64,000 bases of DNA, taken from Anthocerotibacter panamensis C109. GTDB taxonomy: Bacteria; Cyanobacteriota; Cyanobacteriia; Gloeobacterales; Anthocerotibacteraceae. The notes under the pieces are model-generated. The model ran no database searches. It was not told the DNA's origin and worked only from the letters and a program-made list of their open reading frames with translations. The stretch lies in the NCBI RefSeq assembly GCF_018389385.1, contig NZ_CP062698.1:561501-625500 (forward strand), written 5' to 3'. Shown here in pieces: positions 8,170 to 18,000 of this stretch (within the stretch, counting starts at the first letter, position 1; each line of letters starts with the position of its first letter). Position numbers and translations under genes: made by a program.

Positions 8170-9684
8170 TTACGCTCCTGCCGCCTCTTTAGCCGCGTAC
8201 ATGACCTCCAGCGTGATCTTGCTGAACTTCTGTTCGCGGGCGAACTTTTCGGTGTTGCGCTTGACTTTAGAGCGGACGAAACCGGGGACTTTTCCTAACT
8301 CCTTCGTCGAAGCCATATCCCACTCCAGGTCCGTGTCGGCGGTGAGTGCTTTGGTGATCACTTCCTTAGTATCGTGACCGCTGAAGACCTCCAGCATATG
8401 GTCCTCCATGCCCAGGGTGAAGGAGTTGTACACCAAGTCCGCAATATGATTCGTGCCCTCGTAGCCCAGAAAAGGACGATAGCCGACCGGAAAATTTTGG
8501 ATGTGGATCGGAGACGAGATGACGCCGCAGGGAATATTGAGGCGCTTGCCGATGTGCCGCTCCATCTGCGTGCCAAAAATAGCGGCGGGTTCGGCTTTGG
8601 CGATCATGTTTCCAATCAAGGCATGGTCATCAGTGGCGACAACCTGTTCGCAGTACTCGCTCACTTCCTTCTTCAGCCATTCCTCGTCGTACTTGCAAAA
8701 CGTCCCACAGAAGACTACCGTGACATTCATTTCGCGTGCGAGGATCTTGGTCATAGCGGCGGCGTGGGTGGTGTCCCCGAAGACGACGACACGCTTACCC
8801 TGGAGATTTTGACAGTCAATGGAGCGCGAGAACCAAGCCATCTGCGAAACTTCAAAGGTCTGGTGCTTGATGTAGGGCTCGTAGTCTACGGTATGCCCCT
8901 GCTCGGACAGGATTTGCTGGATACGACGCACAAACCGAGCCGTCTCGACTACCCCCATCGGCGTGATGTCGATGTAGGGCTGACCACAGCGCTCTTGGAG
9001 GTACTGCGCCGCCAAGGGACCAATTTCGCGGTAGGGGGCGACGTTAAACCAAGCTTTGCTCAGGTTCTTCAGTTCGGCGATGGAGCAGCCCTTGGGCGCG
9101 ACGACATTGACGGCGATACCTAAGTCTTCAAAGAGCTTGCGCAACTCTTTAATGTCGTGGTCGTTGTGAAACCCAAGCGTTGTACTGCCTAGGATGTTGA
9201 CGGAGGGTTGGGCTGTGCGTTCGGGCAAGGTCTCCATTTTGTCCAGGTAAAAACTGATGACCTGAGCTAAAGTCCGGTCTGCCGCCTGAAGTTCGTTGAC
9301 CCGGTAGTGGTTCACGTCAGCTAGCATCACAGCGGCATCGCTGCTGAGTTGAGCACGGGCGACAAAGTTGGTGAGGTCCTCTTGGAGAATGCTGGAGGTG
9401 CAGGTGGGCGTGAGGATGATGAGATCCGGGGTGTCCTCTTTGTCCTTGCGCACGATGTTATCCACCACTTTGTCTTGGGAACCGCGCCCCAACACCTTGC
9501 GGTCCACTACTGAGGTGGTCACGGGGGTAAACTCCCGCTCGCGCTCTAGCATGGAGCGCATGACATTGAAATAGTCATCCCCAAGGGGCGCGTGCATAAT
9601 AGCCTGGACATTCTTGAAAGAACTGGCGATGCGCAGGGTGCCGATGTGGGCGGGACCAGCATACATCCAGTAGGCAAGTTTCAT
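8170..9684 (-). CDS. chlB: Light-independent protochlorophyllide reductase subunit B
   Basis: The product is 504 residues, the usual length. ChlB pairs with ChlN to form the catalytic NB component of the dark-operative protochlorophyllide reductase, which receives electrons from ChlL and makes chlorophyllide without light. The N-terminus [20 protein letters not shown] is diagnostic. The aspartate at residue 36 (in [10 protein letters not shown]) that acts as an unusual ligand of the NB iron-sulfur cluster in this family is present. The middle contains [15 protein letters not shown]. The C-terminal domain contains [17 protein letters not shown]. chlL and chlN are not in the window, so the locus is split. 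A structured leader lies upstream. Confidence 0.96.
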   Translation of the reverse strand: MKLAYWMYAGPAHIGTLRIASSFKNVQAIMHAPLGDDYFNVMRSMLEREREFTPVTTSVVDRKVLGRGSQDKVVDNIVRKDKEDTPDLIILTPTCTSSILQEDLTNFVARAQLSSDAAVMLADVNHYRVNELQAADRTLAQVISFYLDKMETLPERTAQPSVNILGSTTLGFHNDHDIKELRKLFEDLGIAVNVVAPKGCSIAELKNLSKAWFNVAPYREIGPLAAQYLQERCGQPYIDITPMGVVETARFVRRIQQILSEQGHTVDYEPYIKHQTFEVSQMAWFSRSIDCQNLQGKRVVVFGDTTHAAAMTKILAREMNVTVVFCGTFCKYDEEWLKKEVSEYCEQVVATDDHALIGNMIAKAEPAAIFGTQMERHIGKRLNIPCGVISSPIHIQNFPVGYRPFLGYEGTNHIADLVYNSFTLGMEDHMLEVFSGHDTKEVITKALTADTDLEWDMASTKELGKVPGFVRSKVKRNTEKFAREQKFSKITLEVMYAAKEAAGA

Positions 9685-9730
9685 AGTTCAAGGACTCCTG
9701 GGTTCGGGCTCGTTGGGTTTGCTTGCAGTC

Positions 9731-9771
9731 ACTGGGAAACTGTCTCCCAGTATGCCGGAGTTCGCTCCGGC
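9731..9771 (-). promoter_or_regulatory. Two tandem perfect hairpins in the chlB leader
   Basis: Two adjacent inverted repeats precede chlB. One has arms at 9731-9737 and 9745-9751 (ACTGGGA with TCCCAGT). The other has arms at 9754-9760 and 9765-9771 (GCCGGAG with CTCCGGC) around TTCG. On the minus strand they would lie between a TATAAT box (9788-9793) and the start codon at 9684, within the first 50 transcribed bases. They may stabilise the mRNA or control it. No T-tract marks a terminator. Confidence 0.5.
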
Positions 9772-9787
9772 GTGGCGTCTGGAACTT

Positions 9788-9793
9788 ATTATA
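9788..9793 (-). promoter_or_regulatory. Candidate -10 box of chlB
   Basis: The minus strand reads TATAAT here, about 100 bases before the chlB ATG. No convincing TTGACA-like box lies 16-18 bases upstream, so an activator-dependent promoter is possible. Confidence 0.35.
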
Positions 9794-9866
9794 GGAGGGC
9801 TCTTTGGCAGGGAGCGCGGCGCAGGGCCAACGTTACATTAATTTACAAGATAAGGACGGCGTTTGC

Positions 9867-10769
9867 TCAGGCTGTTGTGGGGTTGGGATGAGCTACCCTC
9901 CGAGTCAAGGCGAGCAAGTCCTCGGGATTGAGGAAAGGGAGTCGCAGCCGGTCCCATTCCTCTAAAGCTGCTACCCTGCGCTCGGCGACCAACTGCGCTA
10001 GCCTACTTTCCTGGTGGTCGGGGAACTCTCGAGTCAGTACGTTGGATAGTACTTGTGCATCCTGGATCGTGCCCAAAACGTCCTGGAGCTTTTTAACGGT
10101 CTCCAGCCAGCGGCTGAAGTCTTCTCCATAAAAAGGCGTGAGAAATTCAGCCTGATAGCGAGCGTGCTTGAGTTCTTTGCGCAGGTCGTGGAGGACATGA
10201 TCTTCCTCCGTTGCTCCCGTCAAAAACCAACCCGGATGCAGTACCAGACGCGCCAAGAGGGGGCTGAGCAGGTAGGGGACCAAAGGGAAGAGGGTGCGCG
10301 TGGCAAGGGGTGTATAGACTGGTTGCGCGAGCCAGGTTTCACAGGCTTTTTTTAGTTTGCGGTAGCGGGAGCCTGCTAGGACTGCTGATGTCCGGCTCAA
10401 TCCCTTGCGCCGGTATTTCTGTAGGACAGTTCCCAGTTGGTGGATCTGAGGCTGGTCTTCGGCTTCCAGTTGAGGTCGATAGTACCCCTCCAGACCATCC
10501 ATTTGCACATCCAGATCGCGTAGCTCACCGAGAATCTGAGCGATATCACGGACGCGCTTCCCGCTGAGCGCCGGAGGTAAGATCACTACAGGGGCAAAGA
10601 CCTGGAGGGCTGTGCGCAAGCGGCGACAGCTCACCCGCATTTTGTGCAGCGGCTCGGGGTCCTCATCGGCTAGGACAGCAGCTTCTTGGTGGACCAGGTG
10701 CTCATACTGCGTCTGGAGAATCCCATGGGCATAGGTCCCAAAGCTGATTTCATGGAGTCCTTCAGTCAC
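9867..10769 (-). CDS. CHAD domain protein
   Basis: The product is 300 residues. CHAD domains are all-helical, carry conserved histidines and basic residues, and bind inorganic polyphosphate. The defining start is present as EPLHKMRVSCRRLRTAL (about residues 39-55), and a second half-domain begins near LHDLRKELKHARYQAEF (about 193-209). Between them is ELRDLDVQMDGL. There is no CYTH domain fused to it, so it is a stand-alone CHAD protein. It points away from rpmF, and its own 3' end faces the chlB leader. Confidence 0.85.
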   Translation of the reverse strand: MTEGLHEISFGTYAHGILQTQYEHLVHQEAAVLADEDPEPLHKMRVSCRRLRTALQVFAPVVILPPALSGKRVRDIAQILGELRDLDVQMDGLEGYYRPQLEAEDQPQIHQLGTVLQKYRRKGLSRTSAVLAGSRYRKLKKACETWLAQPVYTPLATRTLFPLVPYLLSPLLARLVLHPGWFLTGATEEDHVLHDLRKELKHARYQAEFLTPFYGEDFSRWLETVKKLQDVLGTIQDAQVLSNVLTREFPDHQESRLAQLVAERRVAALEEWDRLRLPFLNPEDLLALTRRVAHPNPTTA

Positions 10770-10821
10770 GGTGAAATACCTGTGGACGATCCCTGGGATA
10801 CCACTTTAGCCGAAGTCCGTA

Positions 10822-10852
10822 AAATAATCCCGCCCCCTTGTCAGGAGCGGGC
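10822..10852 (-). terminator. Probable terminator of rpmF
   Basis: On the minus strand a CCCGC arm (10851-10847) pairs with GCGGG (10833-10829), and the sequence then runs into ATTATTTTA. It starts 16 bases after the rpmF stop, as expected for an intrinsic terminator. Confidence 0.45.
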
Positions 10853-10867
10853 TGTAGTCGCAGGGTC

Positions 10868-11053
10868 TTATCCTTCGCCTTCGGTCTCTTCTTCCGCTAC
10901 TTCCTTCGTCGGATAGTAGAAGTTGCCGCGTTCGGTCAGAATGGATTTGCCCAGAGCCAGGGCTTTTTCGGCCCGCACGGTCGCCTTGCGCACCCAGTGG
11001 GCGCGGCGCTGGTCGCGCTTGGTATTGGAAGTCTTCTTCTTTGGTTGGGCCAT
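10868..11053 (-). CDS. rpmF: 50S ribosomal protein L32
   Basis: The product is 61 residues from the ATG at 11053. An in-frame upstream start would add MSTT but does not match the family. The sequence begins MAQPKKKTSNTKRDQRRAHW, the standard cyanobacterial and plastid L32 opening, and ends in an acidic tail (EVAEEETEGEG) that is longer than in many bacteria. The gene is divergent from miaA, leaving about 35 bases between the two start codons, so their promoters must overlap. Confidence 0.93.
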   Translation of the reverse strand: MAQPKKKTSNTKRDQRRAHWVRKATVRAEKALALGKSILTERGNFYYPTKEVAEEETEGEG

Positions 11054-11088
11054 CGTCGTGCTCAAACTGCAAACTTTCTCAAGATATC

Positions 11089-12036
11089 ATGGAGCGTGTG
11101 GTTACGTCACTGCCCCTTCTCGTCCTTGCCGGTCCCACGGGTACCGGAAAAACCGCCCTAGCGGTCCAACTGGCCCAAAAACTGGAGACTACGGTGATTT
11201 CGGCGGATTCGCGCCAAGTCTACCGGGATTTTGACCTCGGCACCGCCAAGCCGACCCTGGAAGAACAGGGCGGGGTGCCCCACGAACTCTTGGACGTGGC
11301 CGATCCCCGCGAGACCTACACTGTGGCTCAGTACCAACAGGCAGCTCGAGAACACATTGCCCGCCTGCATCGCCAAGGTAAGATCCCTATCCTCTGTGGC
11401 GGGACCGGACTTTATATCCAGGCGGTGACCGAGGGGCTCCACCTCCCTCCCGTCCCTCCTGACCCCCAACTGCGGGCACAGCTAAATCTGCTGACCGATG
11501 CCCAACTCCACGCCCAACTCCAGACCCAAGCTCCCCAGGCGGCTGAGCGCATCCATGGACGCGACCGGGTGCGGATGCTGCGGGCCTTAGAAATCCTACA
11601 TACCCTGGGCTATTTGCCCGAACGCACCCAGGACAGCCCGCCCTATCCGGTCTTGCGGGTGGGCCTCGACTGCCCGGATCTAGCGCGCTACACCCGACAG
11701 TTGACCACTCGGACCGAAGCGATGCTCGCTCGGGGCTGGCTGGAGGAAATTCAACAGCTCCAGGCGATCTACAGCCGAGATTTACCCCTGCTCAAGACTC
11801 TGGGTTATGCGCAGATGGCCCGCCACCTGACTGGGGAGTATACGCGGGAGGAAGCGGTCGCCGAGACGGTCCTGCGTACCCGCCAGTATGCCAAACGCCA
11901 GCGCACCTGGTTCCGGCGTTATCGGGATATGGTCTGGTTTGACCCGATAGGGCTCCCGTCCCTAGTGAACCAGATCCTGACCTTGCTCGCCGCCCAGACC
12001 CAGCCCATGACCCAAGGAAATACGCTGGAAAACTGA
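11089..12036 (+). CDS. miaA: tRNA dimethylallyltransferase
   Basis: The product is 315 residues from the ATG at 11089. MiaA transfers the dimethylallyl group to A37 of tRNAs reading codons that start with U. The P-loop GPTGTGKTALAVQLA lies near the N-terminus, followed by ISADSRQVYRDFDLGTAKPT, the family signature that holds the catalytic and tRNA-contacting residues, then GGTGLYIQAV. Near the C-terminus RTRQYAKRQRTWFR is the usual substrate-binding segment. An in-frame start at 11041 would run through the rpmF promoter region and is not favoured. Confidence 0.94.
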   Translation: MERVVTSLPLLVLAGPTGTGKTALAVQLAQKLETTVISADSRQVYRDFDLGTAKPTLEEQGGVPHELLDVADPRETYTVAQYQQAAREHIARLHRQGKIPILCGGTGLYIQAVTEGLHLPPVPPDPQLRAQLNLLTDAQLHAQLQTQAPQAAERIHGRDRVRMLRALEILHTLGYLPERTQDSPPYPVLRVGLDCPDLARYTRQLTTRTEAMLARGWLEEIQQLQAIYSRDLPLLKTLGYAQMARHLTGEYTREEAVAETVLRTRQYAKRQRTWFRRYRDMVWFDPIGLPSLVNQILTLLAAQTQPMTQGNTLEN

Positions 12037-12082
12037 TGGCAGCGGTCTGGCACCTTTCTAGGAACCTGGCGTCATCCAAGAC

Positions 12083-13570
12083 ATGCGCCGCCGTACTGCC
12101 CTCGAACTGGCCCTTGCCAGCGCCCTGTTACCCGCTTGGGGTGCTCCGCTGTCAGAAGACGCCCCTTTGCCTGAGGCTGTAGACCTGAAGTTTGCGCGGG
12201 TCGGCAGGGGGACTAAAGTAGCCCAAGACTTCCTTGGCTTGAGCTTCGAGTATTCGGACCTGGTCGCCTACCTGGGCCGTAAAAATCAGGAGTTCAACCC
12301 CGGTCTAGTTCAACTTTTAAAAAATTTAGGCCCAGGAACCCTACGCGTCGGGGGCGCGAGCACAGACGGGACCTGCTGGGGCTTGGTTCCTGGTCCGGGG
12401 GGGCGTCCGGGGTGCTTTTTTACCCTAGTCCCCTTCTTGGTGCGCAAACTGGGAGCGTTGGCCCAACAGACAGGTTGGCGGCTCATTGCGGGGATAAATC
12501 TGGCCCAAAACGACCCTGAAGTCGCTCAAGAACTGGTGCAGGGCTTCCTCGCGGGGATTCCCCGCGCCCAGATCCTGGCCTTTGAATTAGGAAACGAACC
12601 GGACCTCTACGCCCGCCGTCCCTTCTACGCCCTCAAAGACCCAGTGACAGGCGTGCGCACAAGTATTCTTACGCGTCCCCAAGACTATAGTTTTAAGGCG
12701 TATGTGCATGAGTTTGCCGAAATTCAGACAGCTCTGGCGCGTCAAGACCCCCATCTCCCGCTAGCCGGTCCTGCCTTTACCTCCCGCCCTTGGGAAGACC
12801 AACTCCCGGATTTTTTGACAGCCCTCGCTCCAAAACTGGTACTCGTCACCGACCATCAATACGCCCTTTCGCGCTGCGCAGGCGGCATTCCAGGCAGTTT
12901 TACGTTCCCGACGCTAGATAATCTTTTGAGCGAAAAGGTTATCGAATTCTGGGTCGGACGGGCTGCTACTCTAGTCCAACAAGCGCAAGCACAGGGGCTA
13001 AAACTACAAGTGACCGAGTTCAACTCCGTCTCCTGCGGCGGGCAGGCGGGGGTCAGCGACGGGTTAGCGAGCGCCCTTTGGGTCATCGACCACCTCCTTG
13101 CGCTTGCCCAAGTTGGGGTGCGCGGGGTCAATATCCATACCGTGAGCACTTCTCCCTACGCCCCCTTTAAAGCCTCTCTAGATGGGGCAACACCCCAGAT
13201 CATGCCCCTCTATGCGGGTTTACTCTTCTGTGCGCTAGCACTCAAGGGCGGACGGATTCAGGCAGTCCCCACCCCCTCTTCTCGAATCAAAGCCTACGCC
13301 ATCTATGACCCAGTAGCTCCTCTACGGGTAGTCGTGCTCAATAAAGACCTCCAGCATGAAGTCCAGGTCACGCTCCCCAGATTCACCCGGTCCTGTAGGC
13401 TTCTGCGTTTACGGGGCGATGCCCCGGACCGTGCAGGGGTCACCTTAGGCGGTCAGAGCTTGCAGGCTGAAGTATTCGAGCCGACTGAAGAGACCCTCCA
13501 GCCTGTCCAAGGGAAATACCGCTTCCCCGTGCCCGCCCTCAGCGCCGTGTTGGTCGATCTCCATACCTGA
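12083..13570 (+). CDS. Secreted glycosidase, GH79-like (beta-glucuronidase/heparanase clan)
   Basis: The product is 495 residues. The N-terminus MRRRTALELALASALLPAWG is a signal peptide with an arginine-rich start. The core reads as a clan GH-A barrel: TLRVGG (about 86-91), a putative acid/base glutamate in FELGNEP (E172), and a putative nucleophile in VTEFNSVSCGG (E312). The C-terminal part (about 400-495, with VVVLNKDLQHEVQVTLP) looks like the small beta domain that accompanies GH79 barrels. GH79 enzymes cleave glucuronides or heparan-type chains; the natural substrate here is unknown. It follows miaA after 46 bases on the same strand. The catalytic assignment is by motif and spacing only. 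Confidence 0.65.
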   Translation: MRRRTALELALASALLPAWGAPLSEDAPLPEAVDLKFARVGRGTKVAQDFLGLSFEYSDLVAYLGRKNQEFNPGLVQLLKNLGPGTLRVGGASTDGTCWGLVPGPGGRPGCFFTLVPFLVRKLGALAQQTGWRLIAGINLAQNDPEVAQELVQGFLAGIPRAQILAFELGNEPDLYARRPFYALKDPVTGVRTSILTRPQDYSFKAYVHEFAEIQTALARQDPHLPLAGPAFTSRPWEDQLPDFLTALAPKLVLVTDHQYALSRCAGGIPGSFTFPTLDNLLSEKVIEFWVGRAATLVQQAQAQGLKLQVTEFNSVSCGGQAGVSDGLASALWVIDHLLALAQVGVRGVNIHTVSTSPYAPFKASLDGATPQIMPLYAGLLFCALALKGGRIQAVPTPSSRIKAYAIYDPVAPLRVVVLNKDLQHEVQVTLPRFTRSCRLLRLRGDAPDRAGVTLGGQSLQAEVFEPTEETLQPVQGKYRFPVPALSAVLVDLHT

Positions 13571-13573
13571 CCT

Positions 13574-14380
13574 TCAGCCTTGCGGGTTGACCACGACTGC
13601 CACACCGGGGCGCATCATCCGGCGGGTAATCAGGGCTATCAGCTCACGGGGGAAGAGCCGGGGTACAATCCCGGACAGCAGAAAGTTAGTCAATTTGGGA
13701 ATCACGTAGCTACGCCCTTGTTCAAAGGCTCTGAGTCCGACAGCAACTACTTCCTCCGGGGTACTCATCTCCCCCACGGGAGGCTCTTGAGCGATCTCAT
13801 GAAAAGGTGTGGCGGTCATCCCCGGACAGAGGGCTAACACCCGTACACCCCGGTCGCGGTACTCCGCCCAGAGTGCCTCGCTGAAGGAGAGGACGAAGGC
13901 TTTGGTCGCTCCATATACAGCCATATAAGGTACCGGCTGATGCCCCGCAATCGAGGCTACATTGATGACCCCGCCCGTCCCCCGTTGCTCCATTGCCGGG
14001 ATAAAGGCATGAGTCAGATCAACGAGCGCGGCCACGTTGAGCATGATTTGCGCGTGGTCCCGTTGGGGGTCAAGGGTTTCGAAGGGGCCATAGGTGCCAA
14101 AGCCCGCATTATTGATGAGGAGGTCCACAGCCCATCCCCGGCGGCAAACTTCGGTATAGATCTCCTTAGCTGCACCCGCACGGCTCAAATCGGCCGAAAT
14201 AGCTTCAGCGCGAATCCCGTGCTTGCCCACCAGTTCTGCTGCGAGGGTCTGAAGTTTATCCTCCGACCGGGCGACCAAGATGAGATGCATCCCCCGTTGC
14301 GCCAGAGCTTGCGCAAACACTGCTCCAATCCCCGTGGAAGCTCCGGTGATAAGGGCCGTCTTGCCCCGATAGGTGACCAT
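13574..14380 (-). CDS. Short-chain dehydrogenase/reductase
   Basis: The product is 268 residues, a classical SDR. The NAD(P)-binding TGASTGIGAVFA motif is at residues 13-24, NNAGFGTYG lies near residue 90, a serine in VASIAGHQ and the YGATKAF motif supply the catalytic Ser-Tyr-Lys set, and CPGMTATPF follows. The arginine in LVARSEDKL suggests NADP preference. The substrate cannot be told from the sequence. It is divergent from a PadR regulator across a 111-base gap containing a strong palindrome, so it is probably the regulated target. Its stop lies three bases from the stop of the convergent glycosidase gene. Confidence 0.88.
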   Translation of the reverse strand: MVTYRGKTALITGASTGIGAVFAQALAQRGMHLILVARSEDKLQTLAAELVGKHGIRAEAISADLSRAGAAKEIYTEVCRRGWAVDLLINNAGFGTYGPFETLDPQRDHAQIMLNVAALVDLTHAFIPAMEQRGTGGVINVASIAGHQPVPYMAVYGATKAFVLSFSEALWAEYRDRGVRVLALCPGMTATPFHEIAQEPPVGEMSTPEEVVAVGLRAFEQGRSYVIPKLTNFLLSGIVPRLFPRELIALITRRMMRPGVAVVVNPQG

Positions 14381-14412
14381 GCTTGTCTCCTCAAGTGATG
14401 TAGCTTCGCTGC

Positions 14413-14440
14413 ACGATTTATCTTATATAGGACAAATCGT
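14413..14440. promoter_or_regulatory. Palindromic operator between SDR and PadR genes
   Basis: A 28-base inverted repeat has ten-base arms, ACGATTTATC (14413-14422) and GACAAATCGT (14431-14440), that pair at nine of ten positions around TTATATAG. It lies in the divergent promoter region, upstream of a TATAAT (14456-14461) for the PadR gene. This is the expected form of a PadR-family binding site and suggests autoregulation together with control of the SDR gene. Confidence 0.6.
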
Positions 14441-14491
14441 ATATTAGCCCAAGCCTATAATAATTGAGAAGAGCCTGTCAAGAGCGCTGCC

Positions 14492-15046
14492 ATGTCCTTG
14501 CCCCATGCCCTCCTCGGATTCCTGCGCGAAGAGCCGCTTACAGGATATGACCTCAAAACCCAGTGTTTCGATAAGTCGGTTGCCCATTTTTGGCCCGCCG
14601 ACCAGGCTCAGATCTACCGTACGCTCGAAAAAATGGTGGCACAGGGTTGGGTCTCCAGCCACCTTGAGGTGCAGCACAACCGCCCCAACCGCAAGGTCTA
14701 CACCCTGACCCCTGCCGGGGAGACAGCCTTATACCGTTGGCTCGTCCAGCCTCAGGGACTGCCTACCCACCGCGATCCCTTGCTGATCCAGGTCTTCTTC
14801 GCAGACCAACTCTCCGACCCCGAACTGCTAAACTTGCTCACCCGGCAACTGACAGCGCACCAAGAGCTTTTGGACTATTACCAAGACATGCCCAACCATC
14901 TACCCCTACCGCCTTTGGATGACCCGACCGCAAGCCGGGAAGAGCGGATGCACCGCCTCGTCCTAGAGATGGCCATGGGTAAAGAGCAGTCCTATATCCG
15001 CTGGTTGCAGCAAGCCATCGCCCTCATTCAGACAGCAAGTGTCTAG
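14492..15046 (+). CDS. PadR family transcriptional regulator
   Basis: The product is 184 residues. The N-terminal winged helix is typical: MSLPHALLGFLREEPLTGYD, then FWPADQAQIYRTLEKMVAQGW, then YTLTPAGETAL. The C-terminal half (about 100-180) is a helical dimerisation domain of the long PadR class (SYIRWLQQAIALI at the end). PadR proteins are repressors that usually release DNA on binding a small aromatic or toxic ligand and often sit beside the gene they control. Here the divergent SDR gene and the palindrome between them support that. The putA gene follows 14 bases downstream, so readthrough into it is possible. Confidence 0.9.
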   Translation: MSLPHALLGFLREEPLTGYDLKTQCFDKSVAHFWPADQAQIYRTLEKMVAQGWVSSHLEVQHNRPNRKVYTLTPAGETALYRWLVQPQGLPTHRDPLLIQVFFADQLSDPELLNLLTRQLTAHQELLDYYQDMPNHLPLPPLDDPTASREERMHRLVLEMAMGKEQSYIRWLQQAIALIQTASV

Positions 15047-15060
15047 AAGCACTTCTGCAA

Positions 15061-18000
15061 ATGTGGCAGCAGGCAGCATCTAGCAATGGCAATATGGAGC
15101 TAGAGCCCTTTGTAAACCCCATGACCCTTACTCCGGCCCGTCCCGACCTCCTTGAAGCGCAGATCCTCCATCTCGGCACCCAAATCCTCAAGGGGAGTAC
15201 GGGGAGTAAGGGGTTGTCCGCCCTGCTCCAGAAAAGTTGGTGGGACGATAAGCTCATGGATTGGGCGATGGCTGATGAAGTGCTGCGTGTGGAGCTGTTT
15301 CGGTTGGTGGACTGTTTGCCCGCCCTCAAGAGCAAGCCTGAAATCGCCCGTCATATGCAGGAATATCTCGGTCAGCGGGGCTTGCACCTGCCCGAGCTGC
15401 TCCAAAAATCCATCAACTACACCAAACCCGACTCCCTGCCTGCTCAGACCGCTGCTACCGCCATGACCCTCGGAGCGGAACAATTGGCGAAGCGCTTTAT
15501 CTGTGGTGCCAATGTCGAAGAAGCCCTCAAAGCCCTCCAGCAGTTGCGCAAGAAAAAACTGGCCTTCTCTGTGGACCTGTTGGGTGAAGCGGTCACCTCC
15601 GAGCACGAAGCCCTCCAGTACCTCCAGCGCTACTTGGATCTGATGCCTCGTCTGGCGAGTGTCGTTCAGTCCTGGAGCCCGATTCCGCTCATCGACCAAG
15701 CGACCTCGGAGGAGTTGGCCCGCGTCAGTATTTCAGTCAAAGTGAGCGCCTTATTTTCGCAGTTTGACCCCTTCAACCCGGACGGGACGCAACAAGTGGT
15801 CCAGGAACGCCTGGTTCAACTCTTGCGCCAAGCACAACAGACCGGGGCCTTTGTCCACATCGATATGGAGCAGTACGCCTACAAAGATCTGACCTACCAG
15901 ATTGTTCAGGATCTACTGATGCAGCCCGAATGGCGGGGTGTAAGCCGTGTTGGGATGACCATCCAGGCTTATCTCAAGGACAGCTATCAAGACGCCCAGC
16001 AGATCCTCGCTTGGGCCAAAACCCGAGGCACCCCGGTCACGGTGCGTCTGGTCAAAGGAGCCTACTGGGACCAGGAAGTGATCCGCGCCAGCCAGGAGCA
16101 TTGGGAGATCCCCGTCTACACCGATAAAGCCCAGACTGACCACAACTTCGAGGCAATCACCGCCCTCCTCCTCCAAAATCACGCGCTTGTCCATACAGCC
16201 ATTGCCAGCCATAACGTCCGCTCGCTCGCCCATGCCCTCGTCCTCGCCGACCACTATCAGGTCCCCGCGCGCGCCCTCGAAATTCAGATGCTCTATGGTA
16301 TGGCTGACCGCTACGCTCAGGCGCTAGCGGGCCTAGAACGGCGCGTGCGCGTCTACAGCCCCTACGGCGAACTACTGCCCGGTATGGCCTATCTCATCCG
16401 CCGTCTGTTGGAGAACACCGCCAACACTTCTTTTTTGCGCCAGAGTCTAAATGATGGGCTCGATCCTCAGGAATTACTCACCGCCCCGCGCCCACGCCCC
16501 ACGCAGACGCCTGTCGCAACGCTCGGATTCATCAACAGCCCCAACCAAGACTTCTCGCGCACCGAAGTCCGTCTCCAACTCCAGACCGCCCTGCAAAAAG
16601 TTCAGGGACAACTCGGGCAGACCTACCCCGCCCGAGTCGGCACCCAAATCCTGGCTGACCTCCCTGCTGTGCCCTCCGTCAATCCCGCTGACCCCGCGCA
16701 AACCATCGGATTTATCGGCTATGGTTCCCCTGAAGCTGCACAAAAAGCCATGACCCTCGCCCGCCAAACTTTTCTTTCCTGGCGCAGGACGCCTGTAGAG
16801 GAGCGGGCACAGGTCTTGGAACGGGTCGCCCGACAGCTCGAGGAACGGCGCTTTGAAATCACAGCTTGGCTGACGTACGAAGTGGCAAAGCCCGCACGGG
16901 AAGCGGATGCTGAGGTCTCAGAGGCAATTGACTTCTGTTGCTACTATGCCCAGCAGATGCGCCGTCTCGACCAGGGTCAGCACCGGGATGTGGCTGGAGA
17001 GACCAATTTTTATCACTACTGGCCTCGCGGCGTGTCTGTCATCATCGGCCCTTGGAACTTTCCGCTGGCGATTCCTCTAGGTATGACCGCAGCCGCCCTT
17101 GTCACCGGCAATACAGCTATTCTCAAGCCCTCAGAGCAGTCTTCGGTCATCGGGGCGCTTATCGTCGAACTGTTTGACCGGGCGGGGCTTCCCACAGGAG
17201 CCCTTACCTATCTACCCGGAAAGGGTGAAAGCGTCGGAGCCTATCTAGTCCGCCATCCTCAGACCGCGTTAGTCGCCTTCACCGGCTCTAGGGCGGTGGG
17301 CTGTCAGATCTATCAGGAATGCGCCGTCCTCCGTCCCGGTCAGACCCAAATGAAGCGCGTCATCGCGGAAATGGGCGGCAAGAACGCCATTATTGTCGAT
17401 GAAAGCGCTGACCTTGACCAAGCCATACTTGGGGTCATCCAATCCGCCTTTGGCTATAGCGGTCAGAAATGCTCAGCCTGCTCGCGGGTAATTGTCCTTG
17501 CCCCTATCTACGACCTTTTTTTGGAGCGCCTCACCGAAGCCGCCCGCTCACTCACGGTCGGCCCTGCCACTGATCCAAGCACCCGCGTCGTCCCTGTCAT
17601 CGACCAAGACGCCCAAGAGCGCACGCTCCAATACATCGCCAGCGCCTCCAGCCAAGGGCGGGTGGTCCTCCAGCAAAGCGCACCTAGCCCCGGCTACTAC
17701 GTGGGACCAACAATTGTGGCGGACGTTGCCCCCGATGCCCCCCTTGCCCAAGAGGAAATTTTCGGCCCAGTCCTCGCTGTCCTCAAGGCCCAAAGTTTCA
17801 CCGCAGCCCTCGACATCGCCAACGGCACTCCCTACGCCCTGACCGGCGGACTCTATTCGCGCACGCCCTCCCATATCCAGCTCGCTCGTCAGGAATTCGA
17901 GGTGGGCAACCTCTATATCAACCGGAGCACCACCGGAGCCATCGTCGAGCGCCAGCCCTTCGGCGGCTTCAAGCTCAGCGGTTTGGGCACCAAAGCCGGG

